NCBI GenBank assembly: GCA_965657195.1
Contig: CBFHNK010000023.1
Location: 1-23,531, forward strand
Length of the DNA stretch: 23,531 nt
Reading direction: 5' to 3'
From: TMED14 sp965657195
Lineage (GTDB): Bacteria > Bacteroidota > Bacteroidia > Flavobacteriales > Schleiferiaceae
Positions 14,634 through 22,143 of this stretch are shown in pieces. Both the position numbers and the translations under genes were made by a program. Within the stretch, counting starts at the first letter, position 1, and each line of letters begins with the position of its first letter. The notes under the pieces were generated by a model. The model saw nothing but the letters and a program-made list of their open reading frames with translations. It was not told the DNA's origin and did no database searches.

Positions 14634-15055
14634 CGTTTTTGCATTAAAAAATTCTCTAAAATGAGGCTCGCTGAAGCAGCGTCGAGTTGCCCTTTGTCTT
14701 TTTTGACGGCCTTGGATCGGCCAAGCAGTGCGGCACCTTGGGCGGCCAGCTTTGAGGTCAGGCGTTCGTCCACCAAATGCACGGGCACGGTAGGCCAAAG
14801 GGCCGCAAGCACCTTGGCTACGGCGTCCCGGGCGGCGGCACCGTGCGAAATTCCGCCGTCGAGGCGCTGGGGGTCGCCCAAGGCCACGCCGTGAAGGCTT
14901 GAACCGTCGCCATAGCGGGTCGTGAGCTCGCGTGCCAAGTCGGCGGTCGCGAGGGATGCCACCGGAAACGTCATGAAGCCCTGCGCGTCGCTTTCAGCGA
15001 GGCCGGTGCGGCGGAGTCCGGGGTCAAGGCCAATCCACATGGTTTTCGAGTGCAT
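14630..15055 (-). CDS. ruvX: Putative Holliday junction resolvase / pre-16S rRNA nuclease (YqgF)
   Basis: 141 residues from the ATG at 15053-15055; a GTG at 15068-15070 and an ATG at 15038-15040 are alternatives. RNase H-like fold: IGLDPGLRRTGLAESD at the start with Asp11, VALGDPQRLDGG in the middle, and VHLVDERLTS followed by KKDKGQLDAASASLILENFL near the end, where the second and third acidic residues are expected. The usual D-[YF]-G at the start is D-P-G here, as in RuvC. YqgF proteins process the 5' end of 16S rRNA; the resolvase role is inferred by homology. It is divergent from def; TACCTTTG lies 14 bases before the chosen ATG. Its stop overlaps dapD by four bases. Confidence 0.9.
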   Translation of the reverse strand: MHSKTMWIGLDPGLRRTGLAESDAQGFMTFPVASLATADLARELTTRYGDGSSLHGVALGDPQRLDGGISHGAAARDAVAKVLAALWPTVPVHLVDERLTSKLAAQGAALLGRSKAVKKDKGQLDAASASLILENFLMQKR

Positions 15056-15069
15056 TTGTGCGGGGACCA

Positions 15070-15077
15070 CAAAGGTA
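15070..15077 (-). promoter_or_regulatory. -7 box (TACCTTTG) of ruvX-dapD-cca operon
   Basis: Full match to TAnnTTTG on the minus strand, 14 bases before the preferred ruvX ATG. It is separated by only five G bases from the oppositely oriented box of def, forming a near-palindrome. Confidence 0.6.
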
Positions 15078-15082
15078 GGGGG

Positions 15083-15090
15083 TATCTTTG
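15083..15090 (+). promoter_or_regulatory. -7 box (TATCTTTG) of def operon
   Basis: Full match to TAnnTTTG, four bases before the def ATG at 15095. A TTTG at 15055-15058 is a possible but rather distant -33 element (24 bases between). A transcript from here would be leaderless or nearly so. Confidence 0.65.
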
Positions 15091-15094
15091 CGCC

Positions 15095-15670
15095 ATGGTT
15101 TATCCGATTGTGGCCTATGGATCGCCGGTGCTGAAGCGCCGGGCCAAAGAAGTGGACTGTCCCAGCGCCGAACTCACGGGCTTTGTGGATTCAATGTTTG
15201 AGACGATGTACGCCTCAAAGGGAGTTGGACTCGCCGCCCCGCAAATTGGATTCAGCACCCGGGTGTTTGTGGTGGACGGCTCTCCGTTTGCCGACGATCC
15301 CGACAACGCTGAAGACGCTGCGGTACTCACATCGTTCAAAAAGGTGTTCATCAACGCGCAAATCCTCGAAGAATCGGGTGACGAGTGGGCCTTTGAAGAG
15401 GGCTGCTTGAGCATTCCTGACCTGCATGAGTCGGTATCCCGCAAGCCCACGCTGCGCATCAAGTACCAGGACCTCGAAGGTCAGTGGCATGAAGAAACCT
15501 ATTCAGGGGTGCCCGCCCGTATCATTCAGCACGAGTACGACCACATCGAGGGCATCCTCTTTACCGACCGTCTGAGCCCGCTGAAAAAGCGCCTCATTCA
15601 AGGTCGCCTCAAAGACATTGCCGCGGGCAAAGTCAGCTCGAACTACCGCATGAAATTCAACGTGGCATGA
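15095..15670 (+). CDS. def: Peptide deformylase
   Basis: 191 residues. Metal-dependent enzyme that removes the formyl group from nascent proteins. All three motifs are intact: GVGLAAPQIG (43-52), EEGCLSIP (101-108, metal ligand Cys104) and QHEYDH (145-150, ligands His146 and His150, catalytic Glu147). The ATG at 15095 gives MVYPIVAYGSPVLKRRAKEV, the standard family start; the frame is open 15 codons further but crosses the promoter box. An insert of about ten acidic residues (FADDPDNAEDAA) separates the first motif from the rest, common in Bacteroidota. It leads the run def-lipoprotein-DUF5606-mazG, and its stop overlaps the next start by four bases. Confidence 0.97.
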   Translation: MVYPIVAYGSPVLKRRAKEVDCPSAELTGFVDSMFETMYASKGVGLAAPQIGFSTRVFVVDGSPFADDPDNAEDAAVLTSFKKVFINAQILEESGDEWAFEEGCLSIPDLHESVSRKPTLRIKYQDLEGQWHEETYSGVPARIIQHEYDHIEGILFTDRLSPLKKRLIQGRLKDIAAGKVSSNYRMKFNVA

Positions 15671-16164
15671 ACAAGTACCTCAGTCTAGCCGCGGCGGCAC
15701 TGCTCGCCGCCTGTACGCCCGGGGTCGACGGTGAGCAGGCCATCGCCGACATGACGGCCCGAAGCAACTGGTCCATGGATTCGTTGGGTTCGCACGCCTT
15801 AGTGGCCCGCCTCGAGCAGGCCGCGGCGGAATCTGAAGACGATTCGCTCTGGGCGCGCTACCAGCTTGCCGCGGGAGACCTCGAGGCGCAGATTCCGAGC
15901 CGAGCCCTCTTTGCCATTCGCCACTACATGCGAGTGGTGGATTCGCTTCCGGACCGCTTTGGTCCACGAGCTCTGTTTGCCGTAGCAACCACCTTTGATG
16001 TGGGTTTGGGCGACCAAATTCGCGCCGCCCAGGCCTACGAACTCTTTGTGCAGCGCTACCCCCAGCATCCATGGGCGGGCCGCGTCGACACCATGCTCCA
16101 GCTCACCCGCACCAATGCGGACTCCCTACTTTTGCAGCAAATCCAAGCTAAATCCAATGAATGA
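15667..16164 (+). CDS. Small TPR-like lipoprotein
   Basis: 165 residues. The signal peptide MNKYLSLAAAALLAAC ends in lipobox LAAC (Cys16). The rest is helical with a repeated pattern: DDSLWARYQLAAGDLEAQIP, RALFAIRHYMRVVDSLPD, RALFAVATTFDVGLGDQIRAAQAYELFVQRYPQHPWA. The last fits a tetratricopeptide unit with Ala, Tyr and Pro at the usual places, similar to BamD or YbgF-like proteins. Likely periplasm-facing and membrane anchored. It overlaps def by four bases and the DUF5606 gene by eight, so it is translated as part of this operon. No enzymatic motif. Exact role unknown; I expect a scaffolding function only because of the TPR-like form. Confidence 0.82.
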   Translation: MNKYLSLAAAALLAACTPGVDGEQAIADMTARSNWSMDSLGSHALVARLEQAAAESEDDSLWARYQLAAGDLEAQIPSRALFAIRHYMRVVDSLPDRFGPRALFAVATTFDVGLGDQIRAAQAYELFVQRYPQHPWAGRVDTMLQLTRTNADSLLLQQIQAKSNE

Positions 16165-16648
16165 CCTCAAGCACGTGCTCGCGATTGCGGGACGCCCCGG
16201 CCTTTACCAACTGATTGCATCAACCCGTACCGGCCTTGTGGCGGAACCGCTCGGCGGTGGTGCCCGCGTGAGCGCTTCGGCGCGCCAGCAGGTGCACGTC
16301 CTCGACGAGATGGCGCTCTACACGATTGAAGGTGAGCGTCCACTCCGCGAAGTGCTCGCGGCCGTAGGTGAGGTGCTCAAGGGCCAGGAAGCGGTTCCGC
16401 ACAACGCCGACAGCGCCTTGGTTACGGCAGAGTTCGCCAAGCTCGTCCCTGACTACGACGACAGCCGCGTGTACGTCAGCGACATGCGCAAGTTCTTTCA
16501 GTGGTACAATGCGTTGGTGCGCCACAACTTCTTTGCAGCGGGCAGCGAAGCAGCTCCCGAAGCTGCAGACGCCCCAGAGGCGGTAGACGCCCCCAAGCCC
16601 AAGGCCGCCAAGAAAAAGGCTGCCCCTAAAGCCGAGGATGGCGAATAA
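16157..16648 (+). CDS. DUF5606-like protein with Ala/Lys/Pro tail
   Basis: 163 residues. The first 130 (NDLKHVLAIAGRPGLYQLIAST, then VHVLDEMALYTIEGERPLREVL, and YVSDMRKFFQWYNALV) resemble the DUF5606 proteins of Bacteroidota, typically found beside def and mazG. Function unknown; the family is soluble and I see no signal peptide. The last 32 residues are low complexity, made of Ala, Pro, Glu/Asp, Lys and Val (AAPEAADAPEAVDAPKPKAA, then KKK), like a disordered, histone H1-type tail. The ATG at 16157 lies within the previous gene's last codons, and the stop overlaps the mazG start by 11 bases. Family call is from memory of the motif order. Confidence 0.85.
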   Translation: MNDLKHVLAIAGRPGLYQLIASTRTGLVAEPLGGGARVSASARQQVHVLDEMALYTIEGERPLREVLAAVGEVLKGQEAVPHNADSALVTAEFAKLVPDYDDSRVYVSDMRKFFQWYNALVRHNFFAAGSEAAPEAADAPEAVDAPKPKAAKKKAAPKAEDGE

Positions 16649-17429
16649 GCCGGACCGCGCTAACGCGCTTGCTGCATTTGGTCGCCTACTGGACATCATG
16701 GACGACCTGCGCGCCCAATGTCCTTGGGACCGCGTGCAGACGGAGCAAACCCTGCGGATTCTCACCCTCGAAGAGGCCTACGAACTCGTAGATGCCATTG
16801 ATTCGGGCGATTGGCCCGAACTCGGCAAAGAGCTCGGAGACCTCTTTTTGCATCTGGTGTTTTACAGCAAAATTGCCAGCGAACAGGGTCACTTTGACGT
16901 GGCTGACGTGCTGAATGGCGTCTGCGACAAGCTGGTTCGCCGGCATCCGCACATTTATGGCGACGTAAAGGCCGACGACGCCGACGCGGTCAAGGCCAAC
17001 TGGGAGGCGATTAAGCTCGCTGAAAAGGGTTCCGCGGACCAAAAATCAGTGCTCGATGGGGTGCCCAAGGCCCTGCCAGCACTGGTCAAGGCCTACCGTA
17101 TGCAGGACAAAGTGCGCGGAGTCGGGTTCGATTGGCCTTCGATCGACGGAGTATGGGCTAAGGTCGAAGAAGAGCTTGTTGAACTTCAGACGGCTCCCAC
17201 TGAAGCGGCGGCCGAAGAAGAGTTTGGCGACCTCATGTTTGCCCTTGTGAACTACGCCCGTCACCGCGGATGGGACCCCGAGCAGTCCCTTGCTCAGGCC
17301 AACGACAAATTCAAGCGCCGCTTTCAATCCATGGAGGCTGTGCTCGCGGCGCGTGGCCAGACCAACGCCAAACAAACCCTTGAGGTTTGGGATGAGCTTT
17401 GGAATCAGGTCAAAAGGCACGAGAATTGA
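16638..17429 (+). CDS. mazG: Nucleoside triphosphate pyrophosphohydrolase MazG
   Basis: 263 residues with two MazG domains, the E. coli-like form. It hydrolyses NTPs and dNTPs to monophosphates, removing non-canonical nucleotides. Domain 1: CPWD at 28-31, EEAYE at 45-49 and ELGDLFLHLVFYSKIA from 65, giving the metal-binding E-x-x-E ... E-x-x-D set. Domain 2, about 190-240: EEEFGDLMFALVNYARHRGWDP. YRMQDKVRGVGFDWP joins them, a typical linker. The ATG at 16638 overlaps the DUF5606 gene by 11 bases. It is the last gene of the def operon. Despite the name it is not the MazE/F toxin system. Confidence 0.97.
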   Translation: MANKPDRANALAAFGRLLDIMDDLRAQCPWDRVQTEQTLRILTLEEAYELVDAIDSGDWPELGKELGDLFLHLVFYSKIASEQGHFDVADVLNGVCDKLVRRHPHIYGDVKADDADAVKANWEAIKLAEKGSADQKSVLDGVPKALPALVKAYRMQDKVRGVGFDWPSIDGVWAKVEEELVELQTAPTEAAAEEEFGDLMFALVNYARHRGWDPEQSLAQANDKFKRRFQSMEAVLAARGQTNAKQTLEVWDELWNQVKRHEN

Positions 17430-17483
17430 TTTGGGCTTAACGTTGCGTTCACGGTGCTTTGCCACCTTGCATCAGCCCAAACC

Positions 17484-17975
17484 ATGAAAACCATTTACCT
17501 CGTTCGCCACGCGAAGAGCTCGTGGGAGTACCACGAACTGCCCGATATGGACCGTCCGCTTAAAGGGCGCGGAATCCGCGATGCGCACCTCATGGCCGGC
17601 TGGCTCAGTGAATTGCTGCACGATTCACCTGTTTTGTACGCCTCACCGGCGACCCGCACCCTGCATACCGCGATGATCTTTGCGCGCACCTTGGGTGTTC
17701 CGCTCGATGACGTTCGGGTGGTGGACGGCCTCTATGCGGCTTCGCACGATAGAATTTCTGAAGTGGTTCGTAGCCTTCCGGACGTCCAAGACCACGTTAT
17801 GCTCTTTGGCCACAACCCGGGCATGAGTGACTTTATTTCAGACTGTGTTCCGGGTTTTACTGAGAATATGCCCACGGCGGGCGTGGCCGTACTGGACTTT
17901 GCAATTTCTTCGTGGAAGGACTTGCGCAGCGAGGCCGAACTTCGGTACTTTGATTTTCCAAAAAACCTCAAGTAA
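17484..17975 (+). CDS. sixA: SixA-like histidine phosphatase
   Basis: 163 residues. Branch of the histidine phosphatase (phosphoglycerate mutase-like) superfamily. LVRHAKSSW (6-14) carries the catalytic Arg8 and His9; ASPATRTLHTA has the second Arg; FGHNPG (108-113) has the second His (His110). SixA removes phosphate from phosphohistidine residues in E. coli; substrates in Bacteroidota are not established. The ATG at 17484 is chosen by the family start MKTIYLVRHAKSS; the open frame begins ten codons earlier. It lies 54 bases after mazG and 12 bases before ppk1, a neighbourhood that I recall as common in this phylum, suggesting a link to polyphosphate or phosphate signalling. Confidence 0.92.
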   Translation: MKTIYLVRHAKSSWEYHELPDMDRPLKGRGIRDAHLMAGWLSELLHDSPVLYASPATRTLHTAMIFARTLGVPLDDVRVVDGLYAASHDRISEVVRSLPDVQDHVMLFGHNPGMSDFISDCVPGFTENMPTAGVAVLDFAISSWKDLRSEAELRYFDFPKNLK

Positions 17976-17983
17976 TACTTTTA
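17976..17983 (+). promoter_or_regulatory. TACTTTTA box before ppk1
   Basis: Seven of eight to TAnnTTTG, four bases before the ppk1 ATG, starting directly after the sixA stop. The whole stretch 17974-17990 is A+T rich compared with its surroundings. Confidence 0.4.
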
Positions 17984-17987
17984 TAAT

Positions 17988-20075
17988 ATGGGAAAAATGA
18001 GCGACTTACGCTCTCGATTTGTCAATCGTGACCTCAGCTGGCTGCAGTTTAATGCCCGGGTGCTTCAAGAGGCCGAAGACGAGCGCAACCCATTAATTGA
18101 GCGAATTCGCTTTTTAGGGATTTTCTCGAACAACCTCGATGAGTTTTTTAGGGTTCGCTACGCGAGTATTCAGCGCATGGAATCGTCCACGAACGAGAAG
18201 AAGATTAAGGAGACCCTTGGAGGTTGGAATCCGACAGACCTGCTTCAGGCCATTCAGGCCGAAGTCAACGTATTGAACGATCGGGTGGAGCGGGTCTACG
18301 ACGCGCTGATGAGCCAGCTCGAGTCCCAGGGCGTTAAAATTATTGACGAGCAGGACCTTACGCAGGGCCAAAAGGACTTCATTCGCAAGTTCTACGTCGA
18401 AAAGGTAAGTCCAACCATCTTCGCGATGATTCTTCAGGACCATTTGCCCTTTCCGGAACTCAACGACGCCTCGATTTACCTCGCGATTCGCCTTTGGCCC
18501 AAGTTGGGCGGAGACCCGGTGCTGTCGTTGGTCGAGGTTCCGGCCGAAATCCACGGTCGCTTTGTCGAGCTGCCCAAGTACGGCAAGAACTACCTGATGT
18601 TTTTGGACGACGTGCTTCGCCACAACCTGCAGTACGCGTACTTTCTTTTTCCGTCGCAACGCATTGAGGCCTACACGTTTAAAATATCTCGGGACGCGGA
18701 ACTCGACATGGACCACCACGACGTCAGCCGCACCGTGCTCGACCGGGTGCGACGCGGACTCGAAGACCGCCAAGTGGGCGACCCCGTGCGCATGGTCTAC
18801 GACCGCGAAATGCCGTCGGAGTTCCTCGCCTACTTGATGGGTCGCATTGGCCTTCAAAATTCCGACGCCGTAATTGCCGGGGCGCGCTATCACAACAAAA
18901 AGGATTTACTGCGCTTCCCCAACATTGGCGGGCCCGAACTTGAGCATCCGCGCCTCGAACCGCTCCAGCACCCCGACCTCGACATGGAGAAGTCGCTGAT
19001 GAACGTCGTGCGCCAAAAGGACGTGCTGCTGTTTTTGCCCTACCACAACTTCTTGAGCCTCGTGCGCTTCTTGCGCGAAGCGGCAATCGATCCTTCTGTG
19101 ACCAGAATCAGCATCACACTGTACCGATTGGCCAGCCAGTCGCGAATTGTGTCGGCGCTGATCAATGCAGCTAAAAACGGCAAAAAAGTTCGCGTAGTCA
19201 TTGAACTGCAGGCGCGATTCGACGAAGAAAACAACCTGCACTACCTCGAGAAAATGAGCAAAGAGGGCATCGAGGTTCAAACGGGCGTTGAAGGCCTTAA
19301 GGTGCACAGCAAAATCGTCCACATCGAGCGAAGCACGGCCGACGGAGGCAAGGAGTACTTTGCCGCCGTGGGCACGGGCAACTTTCACGAGGGTTCCGCG
19401 AAAATCTACACGGACTACCAGCTGCTCACCGCCAATCCGGTGATCTGTGCCGACATTGCGCGGGTGTTCGAGTTTCTGTACGAGCCCTACAAGGTCATCA
19501 AATACAAGGAGTTACTTGTGAGTCCGCACTACAGCCGCAGCGGAATCATCAAGTGCATCGACCGCGAAATCGCCCACGCCAAAAAGGGCAAGAAGGCCGA
19601 AATCATCATGAAGTTCAATTCGCTGAGCTCGTACGACATTGGCGAAAAACTCTACGAGGCCAGCAGGGCAGGGGTCAAGGTGCGCCTCATTGTGCGCGGA
19701 ATCTGCTGCGTCAAGCCCGGTGTCAAAGGCCTGAGCGAAAACATCCATGTGGTGAGCATCGTAGACCGATTCCTCGAGCACAGCCGGGTGTACTACTTCG
19801 CCAACGACGGAGACCCCAAAATGTACCTCGCGTCGTTTGACATGATGACCCGCAACCTTGACCTCAGGGTTGAGGTGGGCGCACCGGTACTGGATCCCCG
19901 CATCCAGCGCGAAATTCTCGACCACCTCGAAATCCAACTTCGCGACAATGTCAAAGCGCGGGTGTACGACCAAGAGGGCCGAAGTGTGCACCGGGTGGCG
20001 CCTGGCCCGCGCATTCGCAGCCAAATGGAGCTGTACGAATACGTGAAAAAGCAAGCTAAAAAGCGCCGGGCATGA
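17988..20075 (+). CDS. ppk1: Polyphosphate kinase 1
   Basis: 695 residues, normal for PPK1. It makes long-chain polyphosphate from ATP, reversibly. N-terminal domain FVNRDLSWLQFNARVLQEA, IRFLGIFSNNLDEFFRVR; head domain; then two phospholipase D-like domains. VHSK at 439-442 contains His440, which corresponds to the autophosphorylated His of E. coli PPK (H-x-K motif), with TGNFHEGSAKIYTDY after it. KGKKAEIIMKFNSLSSYDIGEKLYEASRAGVKVRLIVRGICC and YFANDGDPKMYLASFDMMTRNLDLRVEVGAPV complete the conserved C-terminal half. The ATG at 17988 gives the family start. Its stop overlaps ppx by four bases, so synthesis and degradation enzymes are translated from the same message. Confidence 0.98.
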   Translation: MGKMSDLRSRFVNRDLSWLQFNARVLQEAEDERNPLIERIRFLGIFSNNLDEFFRVRYASIQRMESSTNEKKIKETLGGWNPTDLLQAIQAEVNVLNDRVERVYDALMSQLESQGVKIIDEQDLTQGQKDFIRKFYVEKVSPTIFAMILQDHLPFPELNDASIYLAIRLWPKLGGDPVLSLVEVPAEIHGRFVELPKYGKNYLMFLDDVLRHNLQYAYFLFPSQRIEAYTFKISRDAELDMDHHDVSRTVLDRVRRGLEDRQVGDPVRMVYDREMPSEFLAYLMGRIGLQNSDAVIAGARYHNKKDLLRFPNIGGPELEHPRLEPLQHPDLDMEKSLMNVVRQKDVLLFLPYHNFLSLVRFLREAAIDPSVTRISITLYRLASQSRIVSALINAAKNGKKVRVVIELQARFDEENNLHYLEKMSKEGIEVQTGVEGLKVHSKIVHIERSTADGGKEYFAAVGTGNFHEGSAKIYTDYQLLTANPVICADIARVFEFLYEPYKVIKYKELLVSPHYSRSGIIKCIDREIAHAKKGKKAEIIMKFNSLSSYDIGEKLYEASRAGVKVRLIVRGICCVKPGVKGLSENIHVVSIVDRFLEHSRVYYFANDGDPKMYLASFDMMTRNLDLRVEVGAPVLDPRIQREILDHLEIQLRDNVKARVYDQEGRSVHRVAPGPRIRSQMELYEYVKKQAKKRRA

Positions 20076-20998
20076 GCATGAAGTACCTAACGCTGGGCGC
20101 AATTGACATTGGTTCGAACTCGATTCGGCTGCTCATTAGCCATGTGATTCCGACGCCAACCTACACCTACTACAAAAAAGTGTCGATCACGCGCCTTCCG
20201 GTGCGACTCGGTTCTGACGTGTTCACCCAGGGCGAAATCAGCAAAGAGACCGGTTACCGCTTGGTCGACGCCATGCGGGCCTTTGCCGCGATCATGCGCG
20301 TGAACGGAGTCACCGACTACCGAGCCTGCGCCACCTCGGCGATGCGCGAAGCCAAAAATTCCGCGCGCTGGATACGCCGAGTGCGCCGCGTATCCGACAT
20401 TGACATTGAGGTCATCGATGGCGAAGAAGAGGCAAAGCTCGTCTTTCACGCCAAGCTGTTTGACCGCATTCACCCCGAGGAGCCCAACCTCTGCTTTGTC
20501 GACGTGGGCGGGGGCTCAACCGAGCTCACCTTCTTTCGCGATGGGCATGCGCTGGCTTCGCGGTCTTTTCCGCTCGGAACCGTGCGCCTTCTAAGCGACG
20601 CCGACAGCGAGGCGGTCTGGGACGATCTGCGCACCTGGCTCGAGTCCGAGGTCGCGCAACTCGACGGCCCTGTGGCCCTCGTAGGTGCGGGCGGAAACAT
20701 CAACAAAGCCCACAAAATCAGCGGACGCCCCGTCGAAGAACCGCTCAGTAAGCAGTACCTCGACCGCTTCAGCAAGCAGCTCGAGGCCATGACGCCCGAC
20801 GAGCGAGTCCTCCAACTGGGCCTCAACATGGACCGGGCTGACGTGATTGTTCCGGCCTTGCGCATCTACCGCCGCGTGCTGCGCTGGACCCACGCGACTT
20901 GGGTCTACGTGCCCAAAATCGGGGTTTCGGACGGAATTGTGCGCGAACTTTACCACCGTAAACACCGCGCACAATGGGAACAACGCCTCGAATCTTAG
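20072..20998 (+). CDS. ppx: Ppx/GppA-family exopolyphosphatase
   Basis: 308 residues, the short two-domain form with only the actin/ASKHA-like phosphatase core. GAIDIGSNSIRLL (9-21) is phosphate loop 1, VDVGGGSTELTFF (from about 143, Asp144) is loop 2, and VGAGGNINKAHKI lies in the third conserved block. It could remove terminal phosphates from polyphosphate or from pppGpp; location right after ppk1 favours polyphosphate. The long C-terminal HD-like domain of E. coli Ppx is absent. The start overlaps ppk1 by four bases; the end overlaps the esterase gene by 25 bases. Confidence 0.93.
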   Translation: MSMKYLTLGAIDIGSNSIRLLISHVIPTPTYTYYKKVSITRLPVRLGSDVFTQGEISKETGYRLVDAMRAFAAIMRVNGVTDYRACATSAMREAKNSARWIRRVRRVSDIDIEVIDGEEEAKLVFHAKLFDRIHPEEPNLCFVDVGGGSTELTFFRDGHALASRSFPLGTVRLLSDADSEAVWDDLRTWLESEVAQLDGPVALVGAGGNINKAHKISGRPVEEPLSKQYLDRFSKQLEAMTPDERVLQLGLNMDRADVIVPALRIYRRVLRWTHATWVYVPKIGVSDGIVRELYHRKHRAQWEQRLES

Positions 20999-22143
20999 TT
21001 CTTCTGACCGCCGCACTCGCGGCGTCCTGTGGCATCAAGCCGGCGGCACCAGCGCCGTTGAAGCCAACTCGGGTCACCTTGACCACGGCCGAGGCCCTGA
21101 ATCCCGCCGACACCGTGTGGATTACCGGCTACAACCCCGAGCTCGGCGGCTGGAACGGCCGCGGAATCCCCATGAAGCGCACCGCGAGCCACGAATGGCA
21201 GGCCCAGTTCACGACCCGCGACAGCGCCATGGCGTTTAAGTTCACCCTCGGATCCTGGGCCAAAGAGGCCCGTTTGGCCGTCGGTCGCCCCTTTGGCGAC
21301 GTGGCCGGCTACCGCGGAATGGACACCGCCTTTCACGCCCTTGCGTTCAGCGCGCCGCAGCGCACCAACGACGGCCAGGTCACAGGCGTGCTCCAAGAGC
21401 TATTGACGCCGCCGGACCCCAACGGACGCTTCCCGCAGCGCCCCATGTGGGTGTGGACGTCAGAGCCCCTGAAGCCCGGACAGAAGTACGACCTGCTCAT
21501 GCTTTCAGACGGCCAAAACTGCTTTGATCCGGCTCAGACCAGCTTTGGAGTCGATTGGGCTATCGACGAGGCGCTTACCCAGCTCGAGGCTGAGGGTGCG
21601 ATTCCGCCGACGCTGGCAGTGGGGCTGCAGTGTTCGTTTGAGCCCGACAACCAGCGCCGCAAAGAATACGGCCCGGGCGAGGTCGGCGACGCCTACGCCG
21701 AGTACCTGACGCAGACGGTGCTGCCGTGGATCGAGTCCGAGTACCAGCTCACCGACCGCCGCGTCTTTGCGGGTTCGTCGATGGGCGGAATTTTGGGCTT
21801 TCGCCTCATGCACAGCTACCCCGAGCTTTGGAGCGGAATCGTATCCTTCTCTCCCGCCATATACATTGAAGCGGGCGGAGGCCTCGTGGTCGACGGGCTC
21901 ACCCCATGGAAGGCCAAAAACTACTTCTGGCCCCAGGGCAAACGCGCGTACTTCTACAACGGCGGAGTGGGCCTCGACGCAGCCCTTCAGCCCGGAATCG
22001 ACCGGATGCTCGAGCAACTCAAGGCCAACGGCCTAAAGCTCGGCACCGACTACCAGTGGAAGCTTGATGCCAAAGCCAACCACGACGAAATCGCGTGGCG
22101 CCAGCACTTTCCTGAAGCGTACCGGTGGGTAACGAGAAACTAG
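20974..22143 (+). CDS. Lipoprotein esterase (EstD/Fes-like) with starch-binding-like N-terminal domain
   Basis: 389 residues. Signal peptide with Cys19 (LAASC). Residues about 30-115 have ITGYNPELGGWNGRGIPMKR and W-x-A-x-F-T-T features of a CBM20-like or related carbohydrate-binding sandwich, without proof of sugar binding. Residues about 140-389 are a putative esterase (PF00756-type) domain: LLMLSDGQNCFD early, GSSMGG (267-272, GxSxG nucleophile Ser269), and NHDEIAW with His370 as the likely base. Similar enzymes include enterobactin and feruloyl esterases. The ATG overlaps ppx by 25 bases. The last codons, V-T-R-N-stop, come from the first units of a heptamer repeat array, so the C-terminus may be extended or replaced by repeat DNA. 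Substrate unknown. Confidence 0.85.
   Translation: MGTTPRILVLLTAALAASCGIKPAAPAPLKPTRVTLTTAEALNPADTVWITGYNPELGGWNGRGIPMKRTASHEWQAQFTTRDSAMAFKFTLGSWAKEARLAVGRPFGDVAGYRGMDTAFHALAFSAPQRTNDGQVTGVLQELLTPPDPNGRFPQRPMWVWTSEPLKPGQKYDLLMLSDGQNCFDPAQTSFGVDWAIDEALTQLEAEGAIPPTLAVGLQCSFEPDNQRRKEYGPGEVGDAYAEYLTQTVLPWIESEYQLTDRRVFAGSSMGGILGFRLMHSYPELWSGIVSFSPAIYIEAGGGLVVDGLTPWKAKNYFWPQGKRAYFYNGGVGLDAALQPGIDRMLEQLKANGLKLGTDYQWKLDAKANHDEIAWRQHFPEAYRWVTRN

Noticed and set aside
16638..17429. Toxin-antitoxin locus because of the name MazG
   Set aside because: No mazE or mazF is present; the protein is a two-domain pyrophosphohydrolase.
20072..22143. New defence or signalling system built from ppk1, ppx, esterase and SixA
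   Set aside because: ppk1, ppx and sixA form a known housekeeping neighbourhood; only the esterase is unusual, and nothing indicates a defence role.
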